Positions 33,938 through 42,352 of a stretch of DNA of 64,000 bases are shown here, in pieces. The translations under genes and the position numbers were made by a program. This stretch comes from CAWFKW01 sp963816535 (GTDB lineage Bacteria > Bacteroidota > Ignavibacteria > Tepidaquicellales > OLB5), in NCBI GenBank assembly GCA_963816535.1, contig CAWFKW010000003.1, positions 930,001 to 994,000 on the forward strand. The letters are read 5' to 3'. Under the pieces are notes generated by a model. That model saw nothing but the letters and a program-made list of their open reading frames with translations, had not been told where the DNA came from and ran no database searches. Position 1 is the stretch's first letter, and each line of letters opens with the position of its first letter.

Positions 33938-35212
33938 ATGACTGCATTTGAAAACATACCTGATATTCTCATAAACTTCGTTATAACGCTGCTTCTGGCG
34001 CTGCTGATAGGGTTTGAGCAGAGAAAGCTTGGCGAGAAAGAAGATACATCAATTGTGTCAGCGTTTGGCACAGACAGAACTTTTACGTTTATTGGAATTC
34101 TGGGCTTCATATTGTTTCTGCTGGATGAAAAGGGATTTGTTCCGTTTACCGCCGGCGCCATAATCCTTGCGATCCTGCTCGGCATATATTATTTCTTTAA
34201 GATACAACTTGCCAAATCATTCGGTCTCACAAGCATTATTGCAGCATTTATTACGTATTCGCTTGGGCCGGTTGTAATAACCCAGCCGCGATGGCTCACA
34301 ATACTTATAGCAGTTTCAGTGCTTTTACTTACAGAACGCAAAAGCTATTTCATCCGGATTTCAAAACGCATAGATATAAACGAGTTCTCTACTCTTGCAA
34401 AGTTCCTGATAATTGCGGGCGTTGTATTGCCAATAGTTCCGAAAGAACCGCCAATTCCTGTGATCGGTATTTCTGCTTACGATATTTGGTTCACAATAGT
34501 TATAGTGTCCGCAATTTCATACCTCGCATACCTCCTTCAGAAATTTGTTTTTCGTAGATCAGGTATCCTGCTTTCTGGTATTCTGGGCGGCTTGTACAGC
34601 AGCACCGCCCTCACCGTAATCCTTGGAAGAAGAAGCAAAGAAACAAACTCTGGCACAAACATTTACGCGGCTTCAATTGTTGGCGCTACGGCTATGATGT
34701 ATCTAAGGATATTAATACTAATGCTAATTTTTAATATGGCGCTTGCGCAAAAGCTTCTCCCGTATCTTGGAGTGCTGATAGCGGCTTCGTTAATTACGGG
34801 CGCCGTTATTTATTACTTCAAAAACCCGAAAGTCCAAACCCCGGATGCTATTGAAGGCGATGACTCAAACCCACTTGAGCTTAAGATTGCTTCTGTGTTC
34901 GCAGTACTTTTCGTTTTCTTCAGTTTCGTTACGCATTACACGATCCAGCAATACGGCGGGATGGGGCTCAATGTGCTCTCTTACCTGGTTGGATTTACAG
35001 ATATTGACCCGTTCCTATTGAACCTGTTCCAGGGGAAATATACCATTGGTATAGATGCCGTTGCAAAGGCGGCGCTTCAGGCGATTATTTCAAATAATAT
35101 TCTCAAGTCTCTTTATATCTATGCGCTGGCGGATAAACGTACAAAAAAACTCTCCATTTCAGGGCTTGCAGTAATAACTATTATCAATATTATCTTCGCT
35201 TTGCTGATATAG
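33938..35212 (+). CDS. MgtC/SapB family membrane protein with DUF4010 domain
   Basis: 424 residues with about eleven to twelve transmembrane helices. Residues 8-130 are the MgtC/SapB domain (INFVITLLLALLIGFEQRK, with FGTDRTFTFIGILGF). Residues about 185-415 are DUF4010 (GILLSGILGGLYSSTALTVILGRRSKE, then LSYLVGFTDIDPFLLNLFQG). The fused architecture is common; function is unknown, with suggestions of Mg or membrane homeostasis. Monocistronic on the plus strand. Confidence 0.9.
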   Translation: MTAFENIPDILINFVITLLLALLIGFEQRKLGEKEDTSIVSAFGTDRTFTFIGILGFILFLLDEKGFVPFTAGAIILAILLGIYYFFKIQLAKSFGLTSIIAAFITYSLGPVVITQPRWLTILIAVSVLLLTERKSYFIRISKRIDINEFSTLAKFLIIAGVVLPIVPKEPPIPVIGISAYDIWFTIVIVSAISYLAYLLQKFVFRRSGILLSGILGGLYSSTALTVILGRRSKETNSGTNIYAASIVGATAMMYLRILILMLIFNMALAQKLLPYLGVLIAASLITGAVIYYFKNPKVQTPDAIEGDDSNPLELKIASVFAVLFVFFSFVTHYTIQQYGGMGLNVLSYLVGFTDIDPFLLNLFQGKYTIGIDAVAKAALQAIISNNILKSLYIYALADKRTKKLSISGLAVITIINIIFALLI

Positions 35213-35286
35213 GGAAGCGAATGCCTTTGCTTGTTTATGTTCCGCTTTATCGGACTCTTACCTGCAGTTTCTAACTATTATTTTTT

Positions 35287-35321
35287 GAATCTCAAATCAA
35301 AAATCTCAATTCTCAAATTAT
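35287..35321. repeat. Heptamer array downstream of ferritin
   Basis: Five 7-nt units (GAATCTC, AAATCAA, AAATCTC, AATTCTC, AAATTAT) ending 20 nt from the ferritin stop. Its AAATCTC-AATTCTC pair (35301-35314) recurs identically at 35971-35984. Confidence 0.6.
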
Positions 35322-35340
35322 CGCAGCCTGCAGCTTTGTT

Positions 35341-35850
35341 CTATTTCTCCGCGGGCTCAACAAACGTTCTCTTCGTAAATTCCTGATCAAGGAACAGCAT
35401 TCCTTCGCCTTTTCCGGCCACAAGCTTAACTTTGCCCAGAGCCTTGGTGGCCGATGACTCTTCTTCAACCTGTTCATCTACGTACCACTTCAGAAAACTG
35501 TTCACTGCATGGTCATTTTCTTTTATGGCGACATCCATCAGATCATTTATCATTTTTGTCACTGTCTTTTCATGATCAAGCGCGCTTTCAAAGACTTCAA
35601 TCGCCGATTTAAAATCAACTGTAGGGGCTTTTATCGCTTTCAAAGCTACTTTGCCGCCTTTATTCAGAATAAAATTATATATCTTCATCGCGTGAAAATG
35701 CTCTTCCTTTGCCTGCACGTGAAAATAATTAGCCATCCCGTCAAGGTCAATTGAATGGAAATATGCCGCCATCGAGATGTATTCATATTCAGAATAAAAC
35801 TCGCTGTTCATCTGGCTGTTCAGCGCTTCGTTAAGATTCTTCGATATCAT
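35341..35850 (-). CDS. Non-heme ferritin
   Basis: 169 residues, four-helix bundle plus short helix. Ferroxidase residues are visible: Glu in NSQMNSEFYSEYEYISMAAYF (about 17), EEHFHAMKI near 50 giving the E-xx-H pair, and DEQVEEESSA near 128 with further Glu ligands. Stores iron as a 24-mer in the cytosol and limits Fenton chemistry. Monocistronic, with a heptamer array just beyond its stop. Confidence 0.95.
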   Translation of the reverse strand: MISKNLNEALNSQMNSEFYSEYEYISMAAYFHSIDLDGMANYFHVQAKEEHFHAMKIYNFILNKGGKVALKAIKAPTVDFKSAIEVFESALDHEKTVTKMINDLMDVAIKENDHAVNSFLKWYVDEQVEEESSATKALGKVKLVAGKGEGMLFLDQEFTKRTFVEPAEK

Positions 35851-35942
35851 GTTGTTCCCTTCCCTTTGATTAATATTGAGTTCGTAAAATTATGAATAAT
35901 TAGATTAGGTAAAAATGGCAAAGGATTATGTATTTAATCTAA

Positions 35943-35984
35943 CCTTTTGCTTTCTGCCTTTTGCCTTTTCAAATCTCAATTCTC
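35943..35984. repeat. Heptamer array overlapping the stop codon of the S4 gene
   Basis: Six 7-nt units: CCTTTTG, CTTTCTG, CCTTTTG, CCTTTTC, AAATCTC and AATTCTC. The S4 gene's stop (35976-35978) lies inside the last two. Confidence 0.65.
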
Positions 35985-36368
35985 CCCTTTTCCCCTGAAT
36001 TTCTGCAGAAGTCTGCGGTCTTTTTTTGTGGGCCGCCCCGACTCTCCAAATTTGCTTTGGTATGAAACAAATTTGCCAACCAGCGCTTTTTCTTTTTCTT
36101 CCTGAGGGGTAACATCCAAGGCATATTTTTCAACAAGTTTCGCCGCCACGCGCTTTTGAAGCAGGTCAATCACCTTGAACGAACGCTTCACATATCCCTG
36201 CTGAACGATTATTACTTCGCCTATTTTTACCGGGTGAGAAGGCTTTATCCTTTCGTTATTAATTTTGACCTTGCCGCCTTCGCATGCATCGCTTGCAAGC
36301 GTCCTTGATTTAAACGCCCTAATGCACCAAAGATATTTATCCACGCGGAGCTTGACTGATGTTTCCAT
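35976..36368 (-). CDS. S4-domain RNA-binding protein (Hsp15 family)
   Basis: 130 residues. Residues 6-70 are an S4 domain (RVDKYLWCIRAFKSRTLASDACEGGKVKINNERIKPSHPVKIGEVIIV). The basic C-terminal half (SGRPTKKDRRLLQKF) matches the KxGRPTKKDRR end of Hsp15-like proteins. Hsp15 recycles stalled 50S subunits carrying nascent chains after heat stress. The last codons run into a heptamer repeat. Confidence 0.9.
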   Translation of the reverse strand: METSVKLRVDKYLWCIRAFKSRTLASDACEGGKVKINNERIKPSHPVKIGEVIIVQQGYVKRSFKVIDLLQKRVAAKLVEKYALDVTPQEEKEKALVGKFVSYQSKFGESGRPTKKDRRLLQKFRGKGEN

Positions 36369-36464
36369 TTACAAATCTAACAAAACCAGAAAAGTTTGCA
36401 AATGATAGATAAAAACCAAAAGTAATGAAAGGGATTTTGAAGTATCTCTTGTTTTGACCGTCCT

Positions 36465-36590
36465 CTTAAAAATTGGCGTTGAAAAATCGACTGCATGAAG
36501 CGTAACCAAAAAATCTGTTTGAGAGTCGCCCCAGCGACTCGAGTTCATTTTTTGGTAGCGGAACGAGGTCGATTTTAGCCAATTTTTAAG
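36465..36590. repeat. 126-bp imperfect palindrome (possible MITE or structured RNA)
   Basis: CTTAAAAATTGGC (36465-36477) is the exact inverse complement of 36578-36590. Inside it, AAAATCGAC and ACCAAAAAAT words pair with their inverse complements, and GAGTCGC (36523-36529) meets GCGACTC (36534-36540) at the tip. The whole segment can fold into one long hairpin. An 84-codon frame (36369-36623) across it follows this symmetry and is not a gene. Confidence 0.75.
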
Positions 36591-36607
36591 CAGACTTGAC
36601 TTTTTTG

Positions 36608-36635
36608 GTTCTTTTTGTGTCAAGACAAAAAGAAC
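36608..36635. other. AT-rich perfect hairpin beside the long palindrome
   Basis: GTTCTTTTTGT (36608-36618) pairs exactly with ACAAAAAGAAC (36625-36635) around a six-base loop. It sits 18 nt from the 126-bp palindrome and may be part of the same element or a terminator for the gene at 36758 (minus strand). Confidence 0.55.
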
Positions 36636-36757
36636 TTAACTTAATTATGAGAAATTAAAATGAAATTGTTATGGAAGAGAAGAAATTCGGAATTATTTTC
36701 TTAATAACAGTTAGATCTGAAACTGTATTTTTCATAAATTACTAATCGGGACATCCC

Positions 36758-37030
36758 CTAATACAAATTATCCGTCTCGGTCGCCTTCATTATCACATCA
36801 TAAATATCAAGCATTATCTCAGTCGGAATGTTTTCCTTCATTGGGCCGTCTTTTATGTACTCTTCATACGATTGCACCGCAGCAAGCACCGGCGCATTAT
36901 GCGCATTGCGGAATGTGAACCATTTCAGCGCTCCTTCGTTAGTACATACCCCCTCATAGCCTATTTCGCTTTCGTTCCATTTCCAAAGGCGGTTATTCGG
37001 GATTTTGGATTTATCTATTACAATGTCCAT
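36758..37030 (-). CDS. Small hypothetical protein (90 aa)
   Basis: Acidic, soluble, no signal peptide. Aromatic-rich N-terminus (NNRLWKWNESEIGYEG), then WFTFRNAHNAPVLAAVQSYEEYIKDGP and a helical tail. No motif recognised. It starts 17 nt after the stop of the dienelactone hydrolase gene on the same strand, so the two likely share a transcript. Confidence 0.6.
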   Translation of the reverse strand: MDIVIDKSKIPNNRLWKWNESEIGYEGVCTNEGALKWFTFRNAHNAPVLAAVQSYEEYIKDGPMKENIPTEIMLDIYDVIMKATETDNLY

Positions 37031-37047
37031 GAAGTATAACTAAGACT

Positions 37048-37887
37048 CTATTTAAGATTGTCATTATAAAAATTCAGGACATTTTCTGCAGCATCCTTGG
37101 TCGCCTCTGGGTCATGCTTGGGGTTGCTGGGATTAGCGAACGCATGAACGGCATCATACTCTTTAACCATGATCTGCTTTCCCAGGCTCTTCATATTTTC
37201 TTCGAACTTATTTACGATTTCCGGCGTAATGTGGTCGTCCTTCTTGCCGAAGATCCCGAGCACAGGAGCCTGCAGCTTTGCAAGCCTGTCAAGGTTTTCT
37301 TCCGGCATCCCGTAGTACATCACGCAGGCTTTGCACCGGTCTTCAAGCATTATGGCTGCCTGTAATGACCATGCGCCGCCGTAACACCATCCAAGCGTGC
37401 CGAATACAGCCCCCGGGCCCGCATAATCTATTGCGCCTTTTATAATATTTAATGCGTGTGCGTTATCAACGCCCTTCATATATTTCACGGCTTCATCGGG
37501 CGTAGTTGCCACATTGCCGTCGTACAGATCCACCGCCAGTACGTTTGCGCCTGTCTTCGAGCTCCAGTTATCCGCTTCCTGTTTGATATAATCGTTAAGG
37601 CCCCACCATTCATGAAAAACAAGGATCCATTTGTTTGTAGCATTGTCAGCTTTTACCTCGTAGGCGTTCGCTGTTTTGCCATCGCTTGCGTTAAAAGTTA
37701 TCATCTTCCCCTTGCCGTCAAGCAGAATAAAAGGAACAGGCGTGGGATGAGAGTCCCTGAAACTCTTATCATCTGCAAACAAAGCCATCTTGGTAGGCGC
37801 TGATGTTTCGGTGCAGCATGAATGCATGCTCTGCGAGAACCCGGCCGCCGCGGAGGCGAACATTACAATTAAAATTATCGTTCTCAT
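37048..37887 (-). CDS. Exported dienelactone-hydrolase-family protein
   Basis: 279 residues with a signal peptide (about 1-18) and a Cys pair (SCC) soon after. LVFHEWWGLNDYIKQEADNWSSKTGANVLAVDLYDG near 90-125 and GTLGWCYGGAWSLQAA near 162 are the DLH motifs, with Cys of GWCYGG as nucleophile. FGKKDDHITPE carries the Asp, and VHAFANPSNP the His. Hydrolyses lactones or esters in the periplasm; native substrate unknown. Confidence 0.9.
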   Translation of the reverse strand: MRTIILIVMFASAAAGFSQSMHSCCTETSAPTKMALFADDKSFRDSHPTPVPFILLDGKGKMITFNASDGKTANAYEVKADNATNKWILVFHEWWGLNDYIKQEADNWSSKTGANVLAVDLYDGNVATTPDEAVKYMKGVDNAHALNIIKGAIDYAGPGAVFGTLGWCYGGAWSLQAAIMLEDRCKACVMYYGMPEENLDRLAKLQAPVLGIFGKKDDHITPEIVNKFEENMKSLGKQIMVKEYDAVHAFANPSNPKHDPEATKDAAENVLNFYNDNLK

Positions 37888-37990
37888 AACGGAAATTCTT
37901 TTAAAATTAAAAAATCAATTCGTTAATATAACAAAAAATTATTTTTTATTGAACATTCGCAAAAAAAGTCCTCAGAATAAGCAACATCTG

Positions 37991-39352
37991 TTATTTTTGT
38001 GATTTGTCATTTAATTTGGTCCTTATCTCTTCCGTCATTTTCTCAAATCCTGGTTTGCCGAGCAGTGCAAACATATTTTTCTTATACGCCTCCACTCCGG
38101 GCTGGTCAAACGGGTTGACTCCGAGTAAATAACCGCTCACACCGCATGCTCTTTCGAAAAAATATATAAGCTGCCCCAGATTATGCTCGTCAACGCGCGG
38201 AATTGAAACAGAAATATTCGGAACGCCGCCTTCTACATGAGCAATCATAGTTCCAAGCTCCGCCATTTTATTTACTTCGCCAAGCCGCTTGCCCGCTATG
38301 TAGTTCAGTTCATCAAGGTTCGCGGGGTCTGATTCAATTGAAAGTGTGTGATTCGGGCTTTCAACATTTATCACCGTTTCAAAAATATTCCTTGTCCCCT
38401 GCTGTATCCATTGCCCCATCGAATGAAGGTCGGTTGTAAAACCAACGCCGGCGGGGAAAATCCCTTTGTTTTCTTTGCCTTCGCTCTCGCCATAAAGCTG
38501 TTTCCACCATTCTATAAAATAGTTCAGGTTCGGCGTGAAGCTGACCAGAATTTCAATAGCCTTCCCTTTCTGATATAGCGCATTCCGGGCGGCTGCATAT
38601 AAATTCGACGGATTGTTATCCAGTCCTTTATTTGACGCGGTTAATTCCTCTGTTTCGCGGGCGCCGCCAATGAGCTTGTTAATATCAAACCCCGCCGCAG
38701 CGATCGGCAGCAGGCCAACTGGCGTCAATACGGAATACCTTCCTCCAACATCATCCGGAATTACAAAAGTTTCATAACCTTCGGCATCCGCCAGCTTTTT
38801 TAAGGCGCCTTTTGCGCGGTCGGTAACCGCCGCAATTCTTCTTTTGGAATTCTCTTTCCCGTATTTCTTTTCTAAATGATCTTTAAGTAACCTAAAAGCA
38901 ACCGCGGGCTCGGTTGTTGTACCGGATTTAGAGATCACAATCACCGAATAATCTTTCTCATCTAATATACCAAGCAGATCGGCATGATAATCCTCTCCTA
39001 AATTATTACCCGCACAAATTACGAGGGGAAAGCCTCTCTTAGTTCTGCCCAGTAATGAATTAAAGTTACCGCTGAGCGCATCTATAACCGCCCTTGCGCC
39101 AAGATATGAGCCGCCTATGCCGATTACAATTATGAGCTCAGAAATTGCCGCAAACTTTTTAGCGCACTCTTCAATTTTCCCGATCTCTTTAATGTCGATC
39201 TCTGACGGGAGGTTTATCCAACCCAGATAATCGCTTCCTTTTCCGGATTTATTGTAAAGCATGTCTTCCGACTGCCGGACTCTTGCATCAAGCGAGTAAA
39301 CTTCATCTCTGGTTACAAAATCAAAAATTTTATCTATGTTTAATTTTATCAT
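37991..39352 (-). CDS. pgi: Glucose-6-phosphate isomerase
   Basis: 453 residues, in the shorter bacterial subclass. VIGIGGSYLGARAVIDAL near 75 and VISKSGTTTEPAVAFRLLKDHL near 133 bind phosphate; GGRYSVLTPVGLLPIAAAG near 205 and GIFPAGVGFTTDLHSMGQWIQQG near 295 hold active-site residues. Interconverts glucose-6-phosphate and fructose-6-phosphate. Its ATG overlaps the stop of the upstream methyltransferase gene (four bases). Confidence 0.97.
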   Translation of the reverse strand: MIKLNIDKIFDFVTRDEVYSLDARVRQSEDMLYNKSGKGSDYLGWINLPSEIDIKEIGKIEECAKKFAAISELIIVIGIGGSYLGARAVIDALSGNFNSLLGRTKRGFPLVICAGNNLGEDYHADLLGILDEKDYSVIVISKSGTTTEPAVAFRLLKDHLEKKYGKENSKRRIAAVTDRAKGALKKLADAEGYETFVIPDDVGGRYSVLTPVGLLPIAAAGFDINKLIGGARETEELTASNKGLDNNPSNLYAAARNALYQKGKAIEILVSFTPNLNYFIEWWKQLYGESEGKENKGIFPAGVGFTTDLHSMGQWIQQGTRNIFETVINVESPNHTLSIESDPANLDELNYIAGKRLGEVNKMAELGTMIAHVEGGVPNISVSIPRVDEHNLGQLIYFFERACGVSGYLLGVNPFDQPGVEAYKKNMFALLGKPGFEKMTEEIRTKLNDKSQK

Positions 39353-40527
39353 GACATTATTTTATCTAAATAAAAATCTTCTAATCCGAATTCGGACTTT
39401 ATATTTTCAATCTCCATTTGTTTGATCATTTTTACATCTTCATCAGCCTTGGTTTTAACCGCCGTTATCATGATGTTCTTGCCCGTATGTTCCTGCGATA
39501 TAAACTCAAATACCTTGGTTTTATACCCTGCTGATTCAAGCTCCAAAGCCCTGAGCCCATCCGTAATAAAAGATGAAATATGTTCTTCAATAATTCCATG
39601 ATGAAAAATGCTCTTCAGATTTCCCGGAACCTTAATTCTGCCGCGAACATATTTCTGGCAGCATGGCGCCAAAATAATGATTTCCGCTTCAGATTCAATA
39701 GCCTTCACGATTGCGTCATCAGTCGCAGTATCGCACGCATGAAGCGCAACAACTATATCTGCTTTTTCAGCCGGGTGACTTGTTATAGTTCCGCTTGTAA
39801 ATGTTAAGCCTTCAAAACCGCAATCGCCCGCTATTTTATTAGAAAGCTCAACAAGCTCATTGCGCAGCTCAATTCCGGTTACGCTTACATTTTTGCCGAG
39901 CTTATTTTTAAGATAATCGTAAATAGCAAACGTGAGATAACTCTTACCCGATCCAAAATCAACTATGTTTATATCTTCGCTGGTTGCAATATGCGATTCT
40001 CTGAATAATGAATCAACTATCTCGATAAATTTATCTATCTGCCTGAACTTGTAATATTTGTCGTTCTTCACTTCTCCTTTGTGATTAGTAATGCCAAGCG
40101 CTTCCATGTACTTGGACTTATTACTGATAAACCGCGGCTTTAATCTGTTCTGCCCGGTTATCTGAACCCTCGTAAAAGTGGGCTTCCTTGCATACATCCG
40201 CGGCTCGCGTTTCTTGTTGTATTCTATTATTGTATCATTGCTTGTGGTATACAGCGCGCCGTAGAGAAAATCTTTTCCGAGATGGTCCTCAATTATTCCC
40301 TTCGAAATCTCGAAATCATGATTCTTAAAAATATCTTTCGTCTTATACTTATACCTGAACGAATACATCACTTCATCCTGTATAATAACAGGTTCAACAT
40401 ATAGATTTTCAAGCTCCTCTTCTTTCCCTCTGTATTTACCAAGCGTAAACCTAACGAATCCGTTTTCGATTATACTTAATCTTAATTTCTCCATTATATC
40501 GCTTTTTTCTTTTGAGTCTCCGGGCAT
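39349..40527 (-). CDS. SAM-dependent methyltransferase (Methyltransf_32 / RRNAD1-like)
   Basis: 392 residues. The C-terminal half holds NIVDFGSGKSYLTFAIYDYLKNKLG near 190 (SAM motif I) and DIVVALHACDTATDDAIVKAIESEAEIIILAPCCQKYV near 260, with the LHACD and PCCQ signatures of Methyltransf_32. The N-terminal 150 residues are an uncharacterised domain. The substrate could be RNA or protein; unknown. Co-translated with pgi. A second ATG (MEKLRL) is 11 codons in. Confidence 0.85.
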   Translation of the reverse strand: MPGDSKEKSDIMEKLRLSIIENGFVRFTLGKYRGKEEELENLYVEPVIIQDEVMYSFRYKYKTKDIFKNHDFEISKGIIEDHLGKDFLYGALYTTSNDTIIEYNKKREPRMYARKPTFTRVQITGQNRLKPRFISNKSKYMEALGITNHKGEVKNDKYYKFRQIDKFIEIVDSLFRESHIATSEDINIVDFGSGKSYLTFAIYDYLKNKLGKNVSVTGIELRNELVELSNKIAGDCGFEGLTFTSGTITSHPAEKADIVVALHACDTATDDAIVKAIESEAEIIILAPCCQKYVRGRIKVPGNLKSIFHHGIIEEHISSFITDGLRALELESAGYKTKVFEFISQEHTGKNIMITAVKTKADEDVKMIKQMEIENIKSEFGLEDFYLDKIMS

Positions 40528-40551
40528 GATTTTATTTTCCCTTATTTTTCC

Positions 40552-40642
40552 AATCCTTAATTCTTAATTCTCAATTCGTAATTCTTAATTCGTAATTCTT
40601 AATTCTTAATTCTGAATTCTTAATTCGTAATTCTTAATTCTT
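40552..40642. repeat. Thirteen-unit heptamer array (AATTCNN) overlapping a methyltransferase stop
   Basis: Thirteen perfect-register 7-nt units of the form AATTCNN (first unit AATCCTT), mostly AATTCTT and AATTCGT. The stop codon of the methyltransferase gene (40634-40636) lies inside the last units. On the other side it ends about 25 bp from the start of the next gene at 40527. Confidence 0.8.
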
Positions 40643-41416
40643 TTTAACTCCTGTCACCATACAATATGAAAAGCTCCTTCGGTACATTCCAAGCGCCAGG
40701 CCCAGAAAGCATGATTTCAAATGTCCCAGCCTGACAGCATTTAACTTTTCACCCTGAAACGCTTTCTTAATTAAAAAGCTAACTACCGCAAACGGCGCGT
40801 GCAGCGCTGTGGGAGCTATCCGGAATGAAAGATCTTTGACTTCAATGTTATCTCCGCCGCAATTTTTGATCTTTTCTGTAAACATCCCGACAAGCGGAAA
40901 CGATGGCAGAGCCCAACCTTTAATTATGGAATTGTAACAATATCGGAGTACTGGCCCGAATTTCTTTGGTTCTCTCTTTAAGAAACCATCTACAATTACA
41001 AATCGTTTCCCGGGTTTTAAGACGCGTATCATTTCTTCAACAAACGCGGCTTTATCGAATCCCTCCGTATGACAGCAGCTTTCCAAAGCATACACGGCGT
41101 CGGCTGAGTTATCCCCATAAGGAAGTTTTGTATAATCGCCCAGGGTCAACTCTATATTGCCATCGATGCCTGCCTCTTTGTTCATCCTTTCAGCCTCATG
41201 TATTTGCCACTCAACTATTGTTATGCCCTTTATCTTTTTTTGGGGGTATCTCTTCGCAAATGTTCTGATCGGAGCGGCAAGGCCGCAGCCTAAATCGTAA
41301 ATCAATATATCATGATCGGTAAGCTGCAGATTTTCGAAGACTTTCCTGTTCATTTCATCAAGCATCGGCTCGCGCCTGAAAGGGTTCAGCCACAACCGGT
41401 AGTACCCAAAATGCAT
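40634..41416 (-). CDS. Class I SAM methyltransferase (small-molecule C/O-methyltransferase type)
   Basis: 260 residues from ATG 41416. ILIYDLGCGLAAPIRTFAKRYPQKKIKGITIVEWQIHEAERM is motif I onward; ADAVYALESCCHTEGFDKAAFVEEMIRVLKPGKRFVIVDGF resembles cyclopropane-synthase/sterol-methyltransferase relatives. Thirty-one more in-frame codons (NHIQEVVTYYEDTGLDYRHW...) read like protein and run to the stop of the preceding methyltransferase gene. They lack ATG, GTG or TTG; an ATC at 41504-41506 sits where the start would be expected. The true N-terminus may therefore be longer. Confidence 0.8.
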   Translation of the reverse strand: MHFGYYRLWLNPFRREPMLDEMNRKVFENLQLTDHDILIYDLGCGLAAPIRTFAKRYPQKKIKGITIVEWQIHEAERMNKEAGIDGNIELTLGDYTKLPYGDNSADAVYALESCCHTEGFDKAAFVEEMIRVLKPGKRFVIVDGFLKREPKKFGPVLRYCYNSIIKGWALPSFPLVGMFTEKIKNCGGDNIEVKDLSFRIAPTALHAPFAVVSFLIKKAFQGEKLNAVRLGHLKSCFLGLALGMYRRSFSYCMVTGVKKN

Positions 41417-41509
41417 ATTCAGCTCGCGGCTCCAGTGACGGTAGTCAAGCCCGGTATCCTCGTAGTAGGTTACAACTTCCTGTATGTGATTATCGGCTCT
41501 GCTGATAAG

Positions 41510-42307
41510 TTATTCTTTTATCGCTTTAACCGAAAACATCATCGGCAATTTATCTTCAAGCCCTTCTATTTCCCAATGCCCGTGTTCGCGCTTTACGGCT
41601 TTGTTGAAGCAGTTGTAAACGCTCAGCGGATATTCTTCGAAAGATTCCAATTTAAGTCCGTGTTTCATCAATGAGCTGATAATTTCGCTCAGTGAATGAC
41701 ACCACTCGCATGAGAGATGCCTGAATTCAGAATCCCATTCTGCATAAGTGCCCAACTGCTCTTCGATTATCGGACCGCGGTCAAAGTAAGAGTAAATTAT
41801 CTTTTCATAATTCTTATCAAACATCCAGAGAAATGGATGAAACTCAACCATATAAAAAGTCCCGCCTGGGTTCAGGAAATGCGAGATTATTTCTGCCCAC
41901 TTATCAAGGTCAGGAAGCCAACCGATAATACCGTATGATGCAAATACAATATCGAACTTCTTACCAGAAACATTTTTCAAATCGTATATATCAGAACAGA
42001 TAAATTCCGCGTCAAGCCCAAGCTCGTCATTCAGCGATCTTGCGTACTCAATCGCTTTATCGGATAGATCAATCCCCGTTACTTTAGCGCCAAGCCGCGC
42101 CCATGAAAGCGAATCCAATCCAAAATGACACTGCAAATGCAGGAGTGATTTTCCTTTAACTTCGCCAAGAGCCTCGAGCTCAATGTAGTTCAGGCTTGAT
42201 TTCCCTTTTTTGAAGTTTTCAACGTCGTAAAAATCAGATTTGACGTGAATTTCAGTCTTGCCGTTCCACAGGCTCCGGTTTATTTCAGCATAATCTATGT
42301 CAGACAT
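41510..42307 (-). CDS. Class I SAM methyltransferase
   Basis: 265 residues from ATG 42307 (MSDIDYAEINRSLWN); a longer frame to 42343 adds twelve unlikely residues. KSLLHLQCHFGLDSLSWARLGAKVTGIDLSDKAIEYARSL near 55-95 is motif I, and KKFDIVFASYGIIGWLPDLDKWAEIISHFLNPGGTFYMVEFHPFLW is the rest of the Methyltransf_11/25 fold. Substrate unknown. Ends at a TAA in the same frame as the next methyltransferase gene. Confidence 0.85.
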   Translation of the reverse strand: MSDIDYAEINRSLWNGKTEIHVKSDFYDVENFKKGKSSLNYIELEALGEVKGKSLLHLQCHFGLDSLSWARLGAKVTGIDLSDKAIEYARSLNDELGLDAEFICSDIYDLKNVSGKKFDIVFASYGIIGWLPDLDKWAEIISHFLNPGGTFYMVEFHPFLWMFDKNYEKIIYSYFDRGPIIEEQLGTYAEWDSEFRHLSCEWCHSLSEIISSLMKHGLKLESFEEYPLSVYNCFNKAVKREHGHWEIEGLEDKLPMMFSVKAIKE

Positions 42308-42352
42308 AACAGGTTTTTTCTCAACATAAAAAACCCGGCGCACTTAAAAAAC

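Noticed and set aside
36369..36623. 84-codon frame on the minus strand
   Set aside because: It runs through the long palindrome, has no ribosome-binding site and its sequence follows the repeat symmetry; not a gene.
40552..40642. Possible CRISPR array
   Set aside because: Units are 7 nt with no unique spacers; a CRISPR would need 20-40 nt repeats separated by similar-length spacers.
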